Shown here piece after piece: positions 21,362 to 33,968 of a DNA stretch of 64,000 bases. The notes under the pieces were generated by a model that was not told the origin of the DNA, did no database searches, and saw nothing but the letters and a program-made list of their open reading frames with translations. Made by a program: the position numbers and the translations under genes. The stretch is from NCBI GenBank assembly GCA_020205615.1, contig CM035152.1:150340166-150404165 (forward strand), read 5' to 3'. Each line of letters opens with the position of its first letter. The stretch's first letter is position 1. This DNA comes from Panax quinquefolius (lineage: Eukaryota > Streptophyta > Magnoliopsida > Apiales > Araliaceae).

Positions 21362-21801
21362 GTGTGGGAGATAATAAATCCAGAAGTGGGTGGATTTTCA
21401 CTCTTGCCGGTGGTGCTGCTTCTTGGGCAAACAAGAAACAGACTTGTATTTATCACTCCACTATGGAGTTAGAGTTTATTTCTTTGTCTCAAGTAGAAAA
21501 AGAAGCTGAGCGGATTAGAAATATGTTGTTAGACATAGATCTATGGCCAAATCCAATGCCTTCAATTTCACTATATTGTGATAGTGAAGCTACGCTTACA
21601 AAAGCATATAGTGGTACCTTTAATGGTAAGTCTAGACACATTGGTCTAAGACATGAATTTGTGAGACAATTGATACATGATGGTATCATAACTATTGTCT
21701 ATGTGAAGTCAAGTAAAAATTTGGTTGATCCACTTACTAAGCCTCTGACGAGAGACTTAATAAGTTTGACTACTCGAGATATGGGACTTAAACCATTCTG
21801 A
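21362..21801 (+). pseudogene. Copia RNase H, C-terminal part
   Basis: The frame continues VGDNKSRSGWIFTLAGGA, ASWANKKQTCIYHSTMELEF, LYCDSEATLTKA, KSRHIGLRHEFVRQLI, IITIVYVKSSKNLVDPLTK and ends with a stop at 21799-21801. This is the standard copia RNase H finish, with the conserved STxE-type and CDSxA motifs recognisable. It is uninterrupted here, but the polyprotein upstream is broken and split. Confidence 0.9.
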
Positions 21802-22231
21802 GCCAGGGGTGATGGGAACCCAACATATATCAAGGTTACCCCTAGTTTATAGGTTCAATGGAAAAAATAAGTCACAGGTGTTGGTTGTGTTACTATCAAC
21901 TTGGTCTCATATGTAGTATATGATAGTAACGTATATTGCACGACCGAGGATGAGCTACGCTTTTAACAAAGTGTTTCACTTATAGCAATAGAAGTGCTAG
22001 AGAAACACTTTGTCTATATGAACTAGAAGTGAAGTCGCTTCTTATAGAGAGTTATGGTTTACTCTCTTAGAGGTTCAAGAAACGGGATATTGCGCATGGC
22101 TTTAATAGCGCAAAGTGATGATAATGCTCACCATAAGGGGAGGTTTTGTGTGTGTATGACAACTCCGGTCATATCATTTGGGATAGAAGTTCAATCTACG
22201 GACACCATCTATTTCGAAATGACTTTGATTT
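21802..22231 (+). other. Copia-2 3' untranslated region
   Basis: Non-coding sequence between the RNase H stop and the insertion of the SIRE-like element. It resumes at 37003. The short frame 22054-22266 is not supported. Confidence 0.6.
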
Positions 22232-22629
22232 TGTTAGTTCAAAGAGAGCACAATCTGATGATCTAGAGGGGGGGTTGAATAGATCCCTAGAATTTCAAAA
22301 TACTTTTTCTCTATTAAATTGTATTGCTCATTAAGTAGCGCATGACAAACTTAAGAATCTTTTTAAGCACAACGGAATAAGCAAAAGATCCCCTTCATTG
22401 ATATATCCATAATCAGACATACATTGTTCGTAGAGTTACTTTAGTAGTAAGCAGTTAAAACATACATAGCAGTTATAGCAGTTAATGTACATAATGTAAA
22501 TGACATAAAGTAAAGGACACAAGGGATTTTAAGTGGTTCAGAGACTCAAGCTTCTAATCCACTCTTCTACTTTCAACTAGCAGGATTTCCACTAAGGAAG
22601 GGCAGCACCCTGAATCACTAAGATTCCTT

Positions 22630-22733
22630 CAAGGCCAGCAGCCTTGGGACTTCAGTTCACTAAGAACTCTTCAAGGCCAGTAGCCTTAGAACTTCTCTAG
22701 TTCCCTAGGAACTCTTCAAGCCCAACAGGCTTG
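22630..22733. repeat. Mini-hairpin triplet in LTR
   Basis: 22630-22646 CAAGGC-CAGCA-GCCTTG, 22672-22688 CAAGGC-CAGTA-GCCTTA, 22717-22733 CAAGCC-CAACA-GGCTTG. Both sides of the stem change together in the third unit. Confidence 0.75.
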
Positions 22734-24459
22734 GAACTTCATTTAGTCCCTCCGGACAAGGACCCCTCAGGCCCTGGCTTCTTGTTGTTGTAGTTGTTGG
22801 TGCTAAGCTGCTAAGATGTCAATAGGCTCTGAACATCTTTTGTACTTAGCAGCATGGTGTGGTCCTCTTTGCATTCTGCTTTAGGTCTGGACCACATCTT
22901 CTTTGGTGCAGCTGATCTTCACTCTTTTCTCGCTCATCTTCATCTGTATCATCACCAGTGCACCATCACCGTTTGGGTTTACTAGTCTCTGTGCTTTTGG
23001 TAGACTTTGTCTGCACTTAGCAATCCACTAACCCTTCTTGAATACTTTGCGGAGACATGGTTCGCACTTGTTCGGGCCAACTTTTGGTTCATGGTGATTC
23101 GTAGAGTGGCTCTCTTGATCTTCTTTATGACGTAGCCACTTTTCTCAATGCTATCTTTTGGCTTTCTCGGCTCTCAGCTTGGCTGCCATCTTTAGTGGCA
23201 TTCTCATCTTTATTGAGTGAAGCTTTGATCTGGTTGAGTTCTTCTTCAATGCTGCTTCACTTCCACCTTGGTAGTCTCACTGTCTCTGAGACTTGTTTTG
23301 TTGATCTTTGGTGGAATTCGTAGAGTCAACTATAGCATTCACCAACTCAACGATTCTGTAACTTTACAATCATCAGCAACTCTTGATCTTTGAAGCTCTG
23401 TTGATTTATACTACTTCCCAATCTTCCCGTTGGAAAGTAGCCGTTGAAAGCTATTCAAATTGGTTCGCAGATCTCGAGTTATTTGGTGTAGACTGCAGAT
23501 GTGACATGACATCTTTTTCTGACTTCTTGTCACTGCAGTTTGCTATTTCACCAACCCTGTCAGATATGTCACTTTGATGTCTTGGGTAGGTCAATGACTT
23601 TATTTTACCCTTCTGATTTCTCGATCAGAGGTTGTCCTTGCATCGATTCTCTTAATAAGCTCTTGTCCTAATATTACTCTTCAGATTGAACCGTTGCCAA
23701 TGCTTCGGTCTTCAGCTATTCGAACTCTACATTTCTGATGCATGTCTTCATGGACCTGATCGTAGTGTCTTGTTGACTTGTAGAAACAACACTACGATCT
23801 TGAGGAGTGTTCACTTGATCTTTAGTGTAGAACATCTCTTCCTTTTTTTGTGCAGCGCTTCATCACTTCTGTTTGCCTCAACTGTTCTCAGATACTGATG
23901 GCTTGATTCCTTGCTCTGGCCTTTTCTGAATAACAAGACACTTCAGATTTATGGCGTGTCCAGCTCACTTTTTCCTTGTGATCTCCCATTCACTTATCAT
24001 CAATGGACTGACCCAATGCTTATTCACTTTAGCCTTGTTATTCAGAGGCTGACCAGTATCTCAGTGTGTACTACATCAGTTCTTTCTTTGTTTGGCAAGC
24101 ACTATGATCTTGGTTTCTTCCAAGATCGTTGTCATCTTTCTTCTTGACAGCTACTACACTTGCTGACTTTTCTTAGTCAGTTATAGAGGTCTTCCTCTGA
24201 TCTTCTTTTGGAAGACTTCATCTCAAATGGCTTCATAACTCAATCCTTATATTGATTGGGTTGGTGCTTAGGTCTTCTGTTAGCTAGCATGCCATTCGTT
24301 GAGTGCTCTCTGGTTTCCTTTAGGTGGGATGTATCTATACGGTGCCAACTAGAGGCTTCATTCCTTTGGATATTCAGGGAGTGCTCATTTATTGAGAATC
24401 GTATTTGCTCTACGATTCTACCTTGGCGTTGTGAGCACATCTATTGAGGTCTTAGTTCT

Positions 24460-24910
24460 GAACTCTACGATTTAGCTTTGGCTCTGCAGACACTACGATT
24501 CTGAGATCAGATCTTGATACTCTATGATTTTTATCGCTGTGCTTGTTGTCTTCATCTGATCTTGCTCGATTATGATTTCTGCCTTTGATACGATCATTAG
24601 ACTCTACGATTCTGAGTGCAGTCTACGATCCTTGATTTTGCCGTTAGTAGACTCTACGACTCCGAGTGTAGTCTACGATCCTTGACTTGACTTTGGCAGA
24701 TGCTCGGTCGGCTCGTAGGCAGGCTGTCTCTATGATTCGGAACATGACTTCCTCAGCAGACTACAATCCTGAGGAAGTTCTCTTCGACACACTACGATCC
24801 TTCCTCGTTTCTCCTAGAAGACTACGAACTTCGAGATCTACTATCTTGCAGACTACGATTCTGCCTCGATAGCTCTCGAGTTTTCCTTGAATCTCCTGGC
24901 AGACTACGAT
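24460..24910 (-). repeat. CTACGAT heptamer cluster
   Basis: CTACGAT followed by T or C recurs about every 40-60 bp, often as GACTCTACGATTCTGAG. In the sense of the element it is ATCGTAG, just downstream of the TATA box. Confidence 0.7.
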
Positions 24911-24991
24911 TTTCTACGCATGCGATTGCTTCGACGATCGATGAGCTTCTATCTATTACAACATAAGATTAACCTAATATGCTTGATCTTT

Positions 24992-25003
24992 CTATATTTA
25001 TAG
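24992..25003 (-). promoter_or_regulatory. LTR TATA box
   Basis: Complement of CTATATTTATAG, about 260 bp from the start of the minus-strand LTR. Confidence 0.5.
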
Positions 25004-25167
25004 TCCTTGTACATCATTTCTTTTCAAGGACTTTACAAATCTGTTTTACTTTTTTAGGATCAACCTAACACATTTGATCAATTCATTCTAAGTCCTTGTA
25101 CATATGTTTCTATTATCTATCAAAGGACTTTACAGCTTTTTTTAATGCAAGAATACTTGCATATTCA

Positions 25168-25169
<2 letters not shown>

Positions 25170-25210
<41 letters not shown>
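25170..25210. repeat. (AT)n microsatellite
   Basis: About 20 AT dinucleotides in U3; the sister LTR has an interrupted tract at 36911-36949. Confidence 0.95.
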
Positions 25211-25212
<2 letters not shown>

Positions 25213-25263
25213 TAATCAAATCATATATAAATAAGAATATCATTCACATGCTTATTCCTGACA

Positions 25264-25277
25264 ATCTCTCCCTATTT
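25264..25277 (-). other. Polypurine tract
   Basis: Complement of ATCTCTCCCTATTT, i.e. AAATAGGGAGAGAT, immediately before the 3' LTR start TGTCAGG. Confidence 0.8.
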
Positions 25278-25437
25278 GATTATGACAAAAATAATAAGTG
25301 CAAATGCATGTTATGAATGAATTTTATATACAGTGAGCTGCTGTATTTCTAAAACAGATAATCATGAATGTCATTTATAATAATATGGAATTTAATACAT
25401 TATGACAGTTTACATCCTAGATCCAGAACATACCTAA

Positions 25438-26314
25438 TTAGTTAGAGATATACCTCTTTGGCTCCATGTATGCTTCCAGGATTTTTGTTGATGTGCTATT
25501 CATCTGTTTGATCTTCTTATATCCGCTCACCTTGGGACGTTGACTATATTTCTTTTGTCTGCTCCCCCTCAGATGTACGCTGCTCTTCTGACTCCCCCTC
25601 ATCCTTTGCAAATACAGGTTCATCATCCTTTGGCTCCCCCTTAGATGATGACCCAACTTCTTCTTCTGCTATCTTCTTCTTTTGTTTCCTTCTGTTCCTC
25701 TTTCCCTTTCTTGAATGCCTCTTTCTATGCCTCTCTTTTTCCCTTTTTTTGTCATTAATCACTTGAGAGAGTTATTCCATATTGGACATAAGCTGCTCCA
25801 TCAGGTAGGAGAAATTTCCAACTTCATTCTTGATTTCTTGTTGACTTAGCTCAAGTTGCATAGAGAAAGATTGATTCATGTTGTTAATCTTGTCAGAGAG
25901 GACTTTGAGTTTCTCTTCATTTGCCTCTTGTGCTCGTAGAGCTTCAGCTTTTTGATCATATATGGCCTTCAGATAGATGTGATCTCTCCCTTTGATTTTG
26001 AGAGATATATCAGCCATAGTAGCTTGAAGTCTGTTTTGAATTGAATTATCTGTTGTTGCTGTAAGCCTTTTAAATTCTTCTGTGATTTGAGACATCTTCT
26101 CAATCAGATCATCAGAATTTCTCATCAGCTCCTTCTCCATAAGAGTTTGGTTGTCTAGTTGGACAATCTCTTGTTGATCCTCAGATTGGACTCTACGATT
26201 TTCATCCTTTGACAGATTTTCAAAGTTATTGAGAATCTGAACGATCGTTGAGTACCAGTTGCTATTGGTGGATGAACAAATGTTGGGCACTTGTGCTTGA
26301 GTAGATGGAGACAT
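25438..26314 (-). pseudogene. Coiled-coil protein segment with charged basic tail
   Basis: An ATG frame from 26314 gives about 180 residues rich in Gln, Glu, Lys and Leu (for example NDLIEKMSQITEEFKRL, AEALRAQEANEEKLK), with heptad-like spacing through most of its length, ending at 25772. A frame just after it (25762-25544) is a Lys/Arg-rich tail (KKREKERHRKRHSRKGKRN) turning acidic (KGEPKDDEPVFAKDEGESE). Probably the C-terminal part of the same long protein as the two segments upstream. No enzymatic motif. A structural Gag-like role is possible but unproven. Confidence 0.45.
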
Positions 26315-27686
26315 CTGATTCTGGCCTTAATTATCATCAGTGGTAGAGTGAACAGACTCTACAATCAATGTCTTTGCCATATTCCTCTTTCCATCAGAGT
26401 CCACTCTACGATCATAAGGAATATAATGATTTTCAGCATGTCGGTAGATCTTGTAGTGGGGCTTGTCGTTGATCATCATGGTTGCAAACTTCTTAGCCCT
26501 AGGGAAGTTTTGTGATACCAGTTCCAAATTTGGAAACTGAGAGTAGCACCAGCTAAAGTAACTAACTTTCATCTCTCTCAAGTGTGTGCCTTTAACCACG
26601 ACATCCATGGGAGAACCACCTCATCGAAAGGTCTTCGAGTTGTGCAAAGATAGTTGTGCAATCTAACTCCATATTTTTCCAGTTATGAAGCACTTCATCT
26701 GTAGTCATCCTTACAACTCAAAGTTGTTCATTTCCATGATTTATCCATCTTGTTGGCTCATCAAAGACTTCCACTACAATTCTTCTGCTAATTCTTGCTG
26801 AAGAGAGAACATGATAGTATTCTAGTTCCTCAGATTCATCAATAGATTCTTCTTGCTGAACTTCATTTTTAGAATCCTCTTCAGCAATGTCTTCCTTGGA
26901 ATCATCTCCTTCATTGCCGGTCCTATCTTCAGCATTCTCTTCCCCTGATGCGGATTCACCATTACTTAGTTCAATGATTTCAGTAGATTGATCATTTTTC
27001 TTCTTTGAGGCAAATTGAGCTATCTATCTGTGACTCCTTCTTCTTCTTGGTGGTTTAGTTATGGGTGAATTAGATACATCTTCTTCTTCAGACTCTGAGG
27101 TCTTTGAGTCAGTAGACGAACTTTCTTAATTTTCATCATTGGTGGGGGCATTTCCTTCTTCCTCAGACTCATTATCATGTTCATCTTGAGACAGGCTAGC
27201 TTGATGTTCAGTAATAGTGGAGGAATTTTCTTCTTTATCAGAATCAGCATCGTATGATCCATCATCTGGGTTAGTTGGAGCATTAACATTTGAAGATGCA
27301 GTTTGGTCAACTTGTATATTGTCTTTATCAGCAGAGTGAATGCTCTAGGGGCTTGTGCATTCTTCTTCATCAGCAGATGCTGCATTTTCTTCCATTAATC
27401 CAGCTTCACCTTCATTGCTAGATTTGGTCTGTGGGGGCTCAGCCTTTTCTTCTTCTGATTCTACGTCCTTTTCTTCATTGGACATATCTTCATGATGAGT
27501 TAAAATTGGACTATCTATCATTTTAGCTTTCTTGCTGGATGGCCTTTGAAGTAATATGTTACATCTTCTCTTAGTGGTTTCTACAGTTGAGACCTTTTCA
27601 TCTTCAACCTTGTCTTCTGTGGATAGACTTTTTGGAGGGGCCTCAGCTTTACTCATGCTCTTGGATTTCTTCTGGTCAGGTCTCAT
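26315..27686 (-). pseudogene. Low-complexity acidic segment of the same ORF
   Basis: The open frame from 27686 (RPDQKKSKSMSKAEAPP) is Glu/Asp/Ser-rich (NEEKDVESEEEKAEPP). After a stop near 27344 the same kind of composition continues (NESEEEGNAPTNDEN, ESEEEDVSNSPITKPPRRRR, SNGESASGEENAEDRTGNEG) to about 26780, then degenerates. It links the folded N-terminal segment to the coiled coil. Disordered composition is seen; function is unknown. Confidence 0.4.
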
Positions 27687-28703
27687 TGTTCTTGGTAGTA
27701 TGCAATAATCGATTCAAATTTTCTACCTCTTTTGCCTTCCTCTTCTTTGCAGAGGCTTTGCTACTGCTCCTAGTTGTCAACCTCCTATTCTCCTTTGGGT
27801 TTTTCTTCCAATTTACGAACAGTTGTGGAGACATTACCTTATGAACATTAAGGATTTCGCCATCATCATCCTTAATTTTATTCTTCAACTTTTTCTTCAG
27901 GATGATACTGAAGAATCTCCCATGAAAAACCTTTGTGAGTGGTTTTTCAGTTAATCTTTTATTTTCTTCCTTATCCAACCACTTAGACATATGATCGAGC
28001 AGGACAGCTCCAAAGTTGATGTATTCCTTCAAGACTATGGCAGACATGATCTTTAGCTGCTGGTCAATCACAGTATCATGTGCAGTGTCTTTGCATAAGA
28101 TACATTTCCTCATGATTTCAGTAAGAAACTCGAATTCTTCAGGAAACTCCTTTTTCTTCATGTCCTTCAGACTAGGGTTTCTTTTGTACTGCATAATCTT
28201 CTTAGCTTTTTATGTGTCGATCTCTTCCAGGCTTTTCAGATTTCAGTCATGAAGGCCTAAACATTGATTGATGTCAGAAGAGTTTAGTTTAAGAATCTGA
28301 CCCTTAACCTTGGTGGAGAGGATTCCAGAATTTATGGTTGCGTTTGAATGAAACTCCTTGACTAGGTCACAATATATTTGTGTGTTTTCCTCAAGACATT
28401 CTGAGAATCCGGCCTTCTTCACAAGTTCAAGAATATCCCTGAACTTTTTCTCAGATTTTTTGAACGTCTTGGTTCTTAGCTGAATGCTAGTGATTACTCG
28501 CCAATCTGCCGTTTGAGGAGTTCGAAGAATATGGGTGTTGATTTTAGGAAGTCTTGTGAAAGATAGCTGACTGTGATTTAGGTGAGGATTTGGAGGGTTA
28601 ATGGATTCAGGATGTAAACAGGCTTTTAGGGTTTGAAAAATGAGAGGGAAAGAATTTCGATGGTTTCTAACAGCTGTTTGTAGATTTTGAATTTGTCTTT
28701 ATG
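27676..28703 (-). pseudogene. Putative plant transposon protein domain (PF20167-like)
   Basis: Reading leftward from 28703 the frame contains ILRTPQTADWRVITS, DLVKEFHSNATINSGIL, VKGQILKLNSSDINQCLGL, two stops (near 28248 and 28212), then MQYKRNPSLKDMKKKEF and FGAVLLDHMSKWLDKEEN, ending near 27676 with a frame change into the acidic segment. The motif order (V-x-E-F-x-x-N, then a G-x-x-(I/V)-x-(F/L) strand, then I-N-x-x-L-G-L) resembles the domain annotated as putative plant transposon protein, common in non-autonomous plant LTR elements. No catalytic residues are known for it. Assignment is from memory of the pattern, not from a search. Confidence 0.5.
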
Positions 28704-29559
28704 GCAGTTTCTTCTATTCCTGCAAACGCTGTGATGTGTCACCCAGTCATTGGTTGCACGATACCCAGTAACGAGTTGTAACCCCCAGTAACTTGTCAGT
28801 TAACTGTCTCTATTAGAAGAGTGGACGTTTGATTGATGTGGATTGACCTTTGACCTCTTGAGTTCGTAGAGTAGCATGATAGAACAGCTATTGCCTCTAC
28901 GTTCTCGTTTGTTGACTCAACGATCAACTCTCTGAAAGATGTTATAGTGGATGATTTTGACATTACTTCTCATTTTGAACTTCCATGGCTCATCCACTAT
29001 TGTGCTTTATGATGCCATGGGCATTTTCCTTCAGCAGTACCTCTTTCCAACCATCATTCGAGCTTGTCTTCTCTTATTTTGAATGACTGAGCAAATGTCA
29101 TATTCTTCCAAAGCTTCTCATGAGCTAGAGTATCCTCTTGTAAGACTACGATCGTCGAGTCTGCTTCTACAATTGTTGAGGTTGCTCCATGATCATTGAG
29201 TTTACTTTTTCCTTTACTCTACGATCGCTGACTGTCTTGGTCTTTGAGATGAACTTGACTAAGCAATTCTTCTGGGTTAAGGTAGCTCAGGAAGGGCCAA
29301 CCTCTTAGAATGAGCTAAGGGTCAGGTTTGTCCCTGAGGCGCTTTCCAGATGAAATACTTTAGAAGTAATTTGCACTGATATCTCTTTTGACCTTTTCTG
29401 GTGAGGAGACCCTTCATCAACTTTAGACAATTGCATTTGCTGTGATCGTGGTGTCTTCTTGCTTTTACACTACGATCATATGTTTGATTGTAGTCGCTTC
29501 ACGATTTTGAATTGGGTGGCTGAAAGGTTATCAATAGTATGTTTTGAGACGTTCCTACT
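28704..29559 (-). other. SIRE-like element leader, non-coding
   Basis: No frame supported. It contains further CTACGAT-type words (for example near 29150 and 29220). Confidence 0.5.
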
Positions 29560-30522
29560 TGTAAGACCCCAACTTTTATGAATAAAAATGAATTTTCTAT
29601 AAATATCATTTTTGAATATTATGGAATAAATTTGATATAATATTATAGTTGTGGGTAATATTTATAAATTTTGCAAAGTACGCAAGTTGTTATATAATAT
29701 TCGATTGGTCAGGGAATATTCGTACAACGGCACAATCATTGGTGGACCCCACAATGTAATTATTATCGGATTGAGAAAATAACAAAATATTTTTTATGAA
29801 AATAACGGCGGAATTTTTATCGTTGATCTTTATTGAACTACTCATTAGTAAAAAATACAAGATGTCTGGCATACATTACAGTAGTATACGTGGTATTGAT
29901 TATTAATTCAGTATGTGAAGTCACTAAGTTTGATTCAATTATTGTCGATATTTTATATGTTATTAAATCAATAATTGAGATGATTTGAAGTTGTTAATAT
30001 TATTATTTGCATTATTAACGACGCCTAGAAGTTCTCGCTTAAGGAGAGGTTTGGTCACCTAATTGCTCGCCAATGATAAGGAGAAATCCTTATTAGAAAA
30101 CCCCTCTTTCACAGGAACGACACGGTCGATTAATAGTGTGAATAATAATAATGATGATGAAGTTTTGTTTTATTCATATTATTAACGTAATAAAATGTAA
30201 AACTTTTTATATAAAATGTAATACTTTTATAAAGTTATTCATTTTATTAGGCTAATAGTAAAATTTTTTATATAAAATGTAATACTTTTATAAAGTTATC
30301 TGCTTTTATTAGACAATAATTAGAATATATTATATTTTATTATGCATAGTGCCCGCATAGTGTTTGTATAGTAAAATCTTTTTAAAAGTTATTCGTTTTA
30401 TTAGATTATAAATAGAATATATTATATTTTATTTAAACGATTTTTCTTTAATTATGGACCGTCCGATTAAAGTAAATCAATCTGGACCGTTCATGGATTG
30501 GTTACTATTCATTCCATTCTTA

Positions 30523-30530
30523 TATAAATA
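30523..30530 (+). promoter_or_regulatory. LTR TATA box
   Basis: TATATAAATAGAAGCTCATT context, about 0.96 kb into the LTR. Confidence 0.6.
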
Positions 30531-30684
30531 GAAGCTCATTCCTTCATTATTTCTTACGAATTCACTAAAACTCTAGAGAGAGAAAAACTATAGAGAGAAA
30601 GAAGAAAAGTATTCTGCTACTTCATTACTCCGATATCAAGTTTCTTTTACGGTAAGGGGTATTATTTCTTTTGTATTCATGAAG

Positions 30685-31055
30685 AGAACTTCTATTATTC
30701 CATCTTTATTATTCTGTTGGAATAACCTGTATATGCGGGCTACCCTATACTTGGTGAAATTCTTCTGCATTCCATTCTTTATTATTCTGTTGGAACATCC
30801 TGTTGGTGTGAATTTCACCTGACCTGGTTCCGTCATTTAGTATTCATTGGAATAACTCGCCTCATGCAAGTACCACATGCATGGTGATTTCATTGTTATT
30901 CCATTCTTTATTATTACATTGGAATATCCTTTCGGGTAAGGATACGCTTTAACCCGTTCCGTTATCTATTATTACGATGGAATAACCTGTCTATGCAAAG
31001 TACCTCATGCATGGTGATTTCTTTTGTTATTCCATTTTTATTATACTCAGTTGGT
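30685..31055 (+). repeat. ~67-bp tandem array in LTR leader (6 units)
   Basis: Same TTCCATTCTTTATTATT / GGAATAACCTG / GCATGCATGGTGA layout as in the other Tekay LTRs. Confidence 0.7.
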
Positions 31056-32077
31056 TAAAGTTTTGACTTCTACACTCTATGAAATTAGTGGAATATTTTT
31101 GATATTTGCGCTTCATCCAGTATCTTTTCATGGAAATATTCTTCTGAGCATTCTTGAATTTTACTTTACAAAGAAGTATCATGTTGACAATTTGGACTTA
31201 TTAGTTCCTGAATAAATTAATTCTTGAACTTGTTTTATTGAATTCTTATATCATTGTCATCATCCTCATGTTTATATTATTTTTGAAAGTCATCTGTGGC
31301 CTGTAGTGCATAGATGGACTTGGTATGATTATGACCAGGGATTATTCAGTTTAATCATGACCGTAATGTTACAAATGATGTGGTAAAAGTCCTCATTGGC
31401 CCGTAGTGCATTGATGGACAGTTGTTGGCATGATCATGACCATTGATGAATACACAAATATCCTTGGCTCGTAGTGCATGGATAATTTGTGGTCGTGACC
31501 CTAATGAATATCCTTGGTCAGAGTAAGGGGGATGATGTGGATTATTTATTAAAATCGAGTCTCGGCGATAAAAAGTGATGAAAACCTTTTAAATCATAAA
31601 AGATAGTTGATTTTATTCTCTACTTGACTCTTTTAATGGATTGCATGTTCCGCTGCAGTTAAACTTGATGTCTATTGTATTTTATCAGTTTAACACTGTT
31701 GAGGACTAATGATATTTTATTCTGCATTATCTTAGTCATAATATTTCTTATTGGGCTTGTTGAGCTCACCCTTTCTTTCATTGTTCTCTTCAGGAAATGA
31801 GAACATAGCCGGGACTAGTCGGGGAACGGAGTGATGATCCGAGATGGTGTCTTAGTAGTCCTCACTATTCTGTTAATTAGTGTGATAACAAATGTAATGA
31901 GGACTAAATTGAGTGTGGTTATTGTCTAGATGACAATATTTGTATTAAAACTCACAGCATGTATTTTGTCGTATTTTACACGACTATTGTATAATCAAAT
32001 TGTATTTGAATTTAGTACCATGTATTTGGCGACTCAAGATGGGTGATGTATACCTATTTTGAAGGCGTCACGCTACT

Positions 32078-33954
32078 GAATATGGATCTTCATTTGGTTC
32101 ATCAACCACAAAGTTTTGGGACTCTGTAGCTGGTACATTGCTTCATACAACATTTTAGTACTGTTGTTCCTTAACAGATCACTGCTCCCCCATGGTTGAT
32201 GCTATCTTTTTAGCGAGGTGTGATTCCTTTTTCCTTATGTTCATAAGGAAGCATCCCTGCATATCTCTTTCTGACAGAAGTCATTAAGTCTTCTTATATC
32301 GTAGAAATGAGTATCTTCAGGGTTGATCATTCTACGATTCTTTGACAGCACTACGAACGTAATCTTCCTCACCAGCTTGTGTTCGTGGAGTTCTGCTCCC
32401 ATACTAAGTTCCTAATGTTTGATGCTTTGTGGTTCTCTGATGTGGGCTTTCTTGAGAACAAGTTTTGCATGCTTGAGCATCTAAGACCCTTTTTCATCTC
32501 TGGTTGAGTGGCCTTTCTTTCATATCTGGTGTCGTTACGAACCATTTGAGCTTCATTTAGATTAGCTCAAAGAAGTCTTCAAGACGAACTGTGCTTTGAC
32601 ATGTAGGAATTTTTTTAGGATTATTTCTGAACAGTCCTAAGCCTTCTACTGGTTGACTCTTCTTGACTGAGGTCTTTTGCTTTATTATTCCTTAGTGTGG
32701 TCGGATAGACGAAGTACCTGTAGGTTATTCATTTCTAATCTTTGGTACCCATGGTTAAATGGGTCGTGCTAGGTTATTTACCATCCCTCTGTTCCTCATA
32801 TTTGAGTAATCATCATGTTGACCACCATCAGTCATATTCATGCATATATTTCATTTAGATAATATATTTTTGAGATGCATGGTGGTGAGTGTGAGAGAAA
32901 TCTGTCATTTTTATAAAACACTCTTTTCCTTGATGGTATCATCATATGCTAAGTTATGATCTCAGAGTTTAAATGTTAACAGAGTGAGAATTAGCTCTAC
33001 AATTTATTAGTATCTGGTTGATTCATGAAGGTGATCAGTTTCTATGAATCTTCAAGATTCTCTTGTAGATCTGATCATACTCTGTGTATCATTAAATACT
33101 TATACCATAGGATATACAAAGCACATTGACCCATCAGCAAGGATTTCTTTACATTTAATCAACCTGAGACTCTCAAAACCATTTCAGGTCTCTTTCAAGT
33201 TATCATCTTCAACCTAAAACTTGGATGGAGAGAAAGTTTATAGAAATTTGAGTTTCTATCATCAGTGTACTTTCTCTCTTCACCTTTTAGATAGATTATG
33301 AGTACTTGAAGGAAAGTTGTTATAGTTCATGAGTAAGGTGCAAATTTGATGTTCATATCTATGTTAGCGAGGAACCGTACCTTTTTGCTGTTGATTTATC
33401 TTAGATATACTGAGTTTAGGCATTGATGTGCATGTTTTCTCATTTGCTTTTGACAGCCAGTTGCTCCAGTTGATCTTCAGTCAATCACTCGTGGTCTTGA
33501 AGATATAAGCTAAGAGAGTGTCAGCATCTCTAATTCTTTGACAACCTTGAGTTCACATGATTTACATCTAGCTGCAGGTTGACCAAACATATGGTTGAGA
33601 AGTTCTTCTCTCTTCTCTGGATAAGCATTACTTAGCATGTATGACCTTTTCATCTTTTTAGGCTGGTGGATGTTTGAATCTTTTCTGTTGATATCTCTTG
33701 AGCTTTCTAGCCTGGTCTTCAGACAACAAGATTGACATCGAGCAAGGATTGGTCTTGTTGATATGATAATCAGAGACATAGACCAATCTGATCAGCTTCA
33801 GGTGTATATGCACATTTACCTGTGCACAATATTTCCAACGTGTGAGCTCATCTGCATATAACAAGTGACTTACTACTAAACTAAGTTTAGAACATTGAAT
33901 GTAGCCTAGGATCAGACTCAAAGCGATTAGCTTTTGAATGTAGCCTGAGAACCT
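32078..33954 (-). other. SIRE-like element leader, non-coding
   Basis: Sequence between the nested solo LTR and the PBS. Open frames are short and mutually inconsistent, and none resembles Gag or Pol. Long leaders are common in this element type. Confidence 0.5.
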
Positions 33955-33968
33955 GCTTTGATACCAAT
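33955..33968 (-). other. Primer-binding site (tRNA-Met type)
   Basis: Complement of GCTTTGATACCAAT, giving ATTGGTATCAAAGC, next to the 5' LTR; one change from the usual TGGTATCAGAGC. Confidence 0.8.

Larger units (their letters stand above)
22232..25263 (-). repeat. 3' LTR of the SIRE-like element
   Basis: TGTTAGTTC... to ...TTATTCCTGACA on the plus strand. Contains GATCTAGAGGGGGGGTTGAAT near 22258, mini-hairpins at 22630-22733, a CTACGAT cluster at about 24460-24910 and an (AT)n tract at 25170-25210. Open frames on both strands within it are mirrored in the other LTR and are not genes. Confidence 0.9.
29560..32072 (+). mobile_element. Solo Tekay-type LTR (L4), TSD ctact
   Basis: TGTAAGACCCCAACTTTTAT to GAAGGCGTCACG; the final A has become G. 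Perfect duplications ctact at 29555-29559 and 32073-32077. At 2513 bp it is the shortest complete copy. Conserved block 30022-30125, TATA 30523, six-unit ~67-bp array 30685-31055, GTAGTGCA units 31290-31480, and the ATTGTCTAGATGACAAT palindrome near 31920. It lies inside the SIRE-like element, so it is younger than that element. Confidence 0.94.

Noticed and set aside
23383..24447. Several open frames on both strands (23383-23577, 23686-23898, 24240-24440, 24256-24447)
   Set aside because: All lie inside the SIRE-like LTR and reappear at 35058-36197 in its partner LTR; they overlap on opposite strands and match no protein family.
27059..27385. Met/Lys/Leu-rich minus-strand frame
   Set aside because: An alternative frame of the acidic segment of the SIRE-like element; composition mirrors the GA-rich coding strand.
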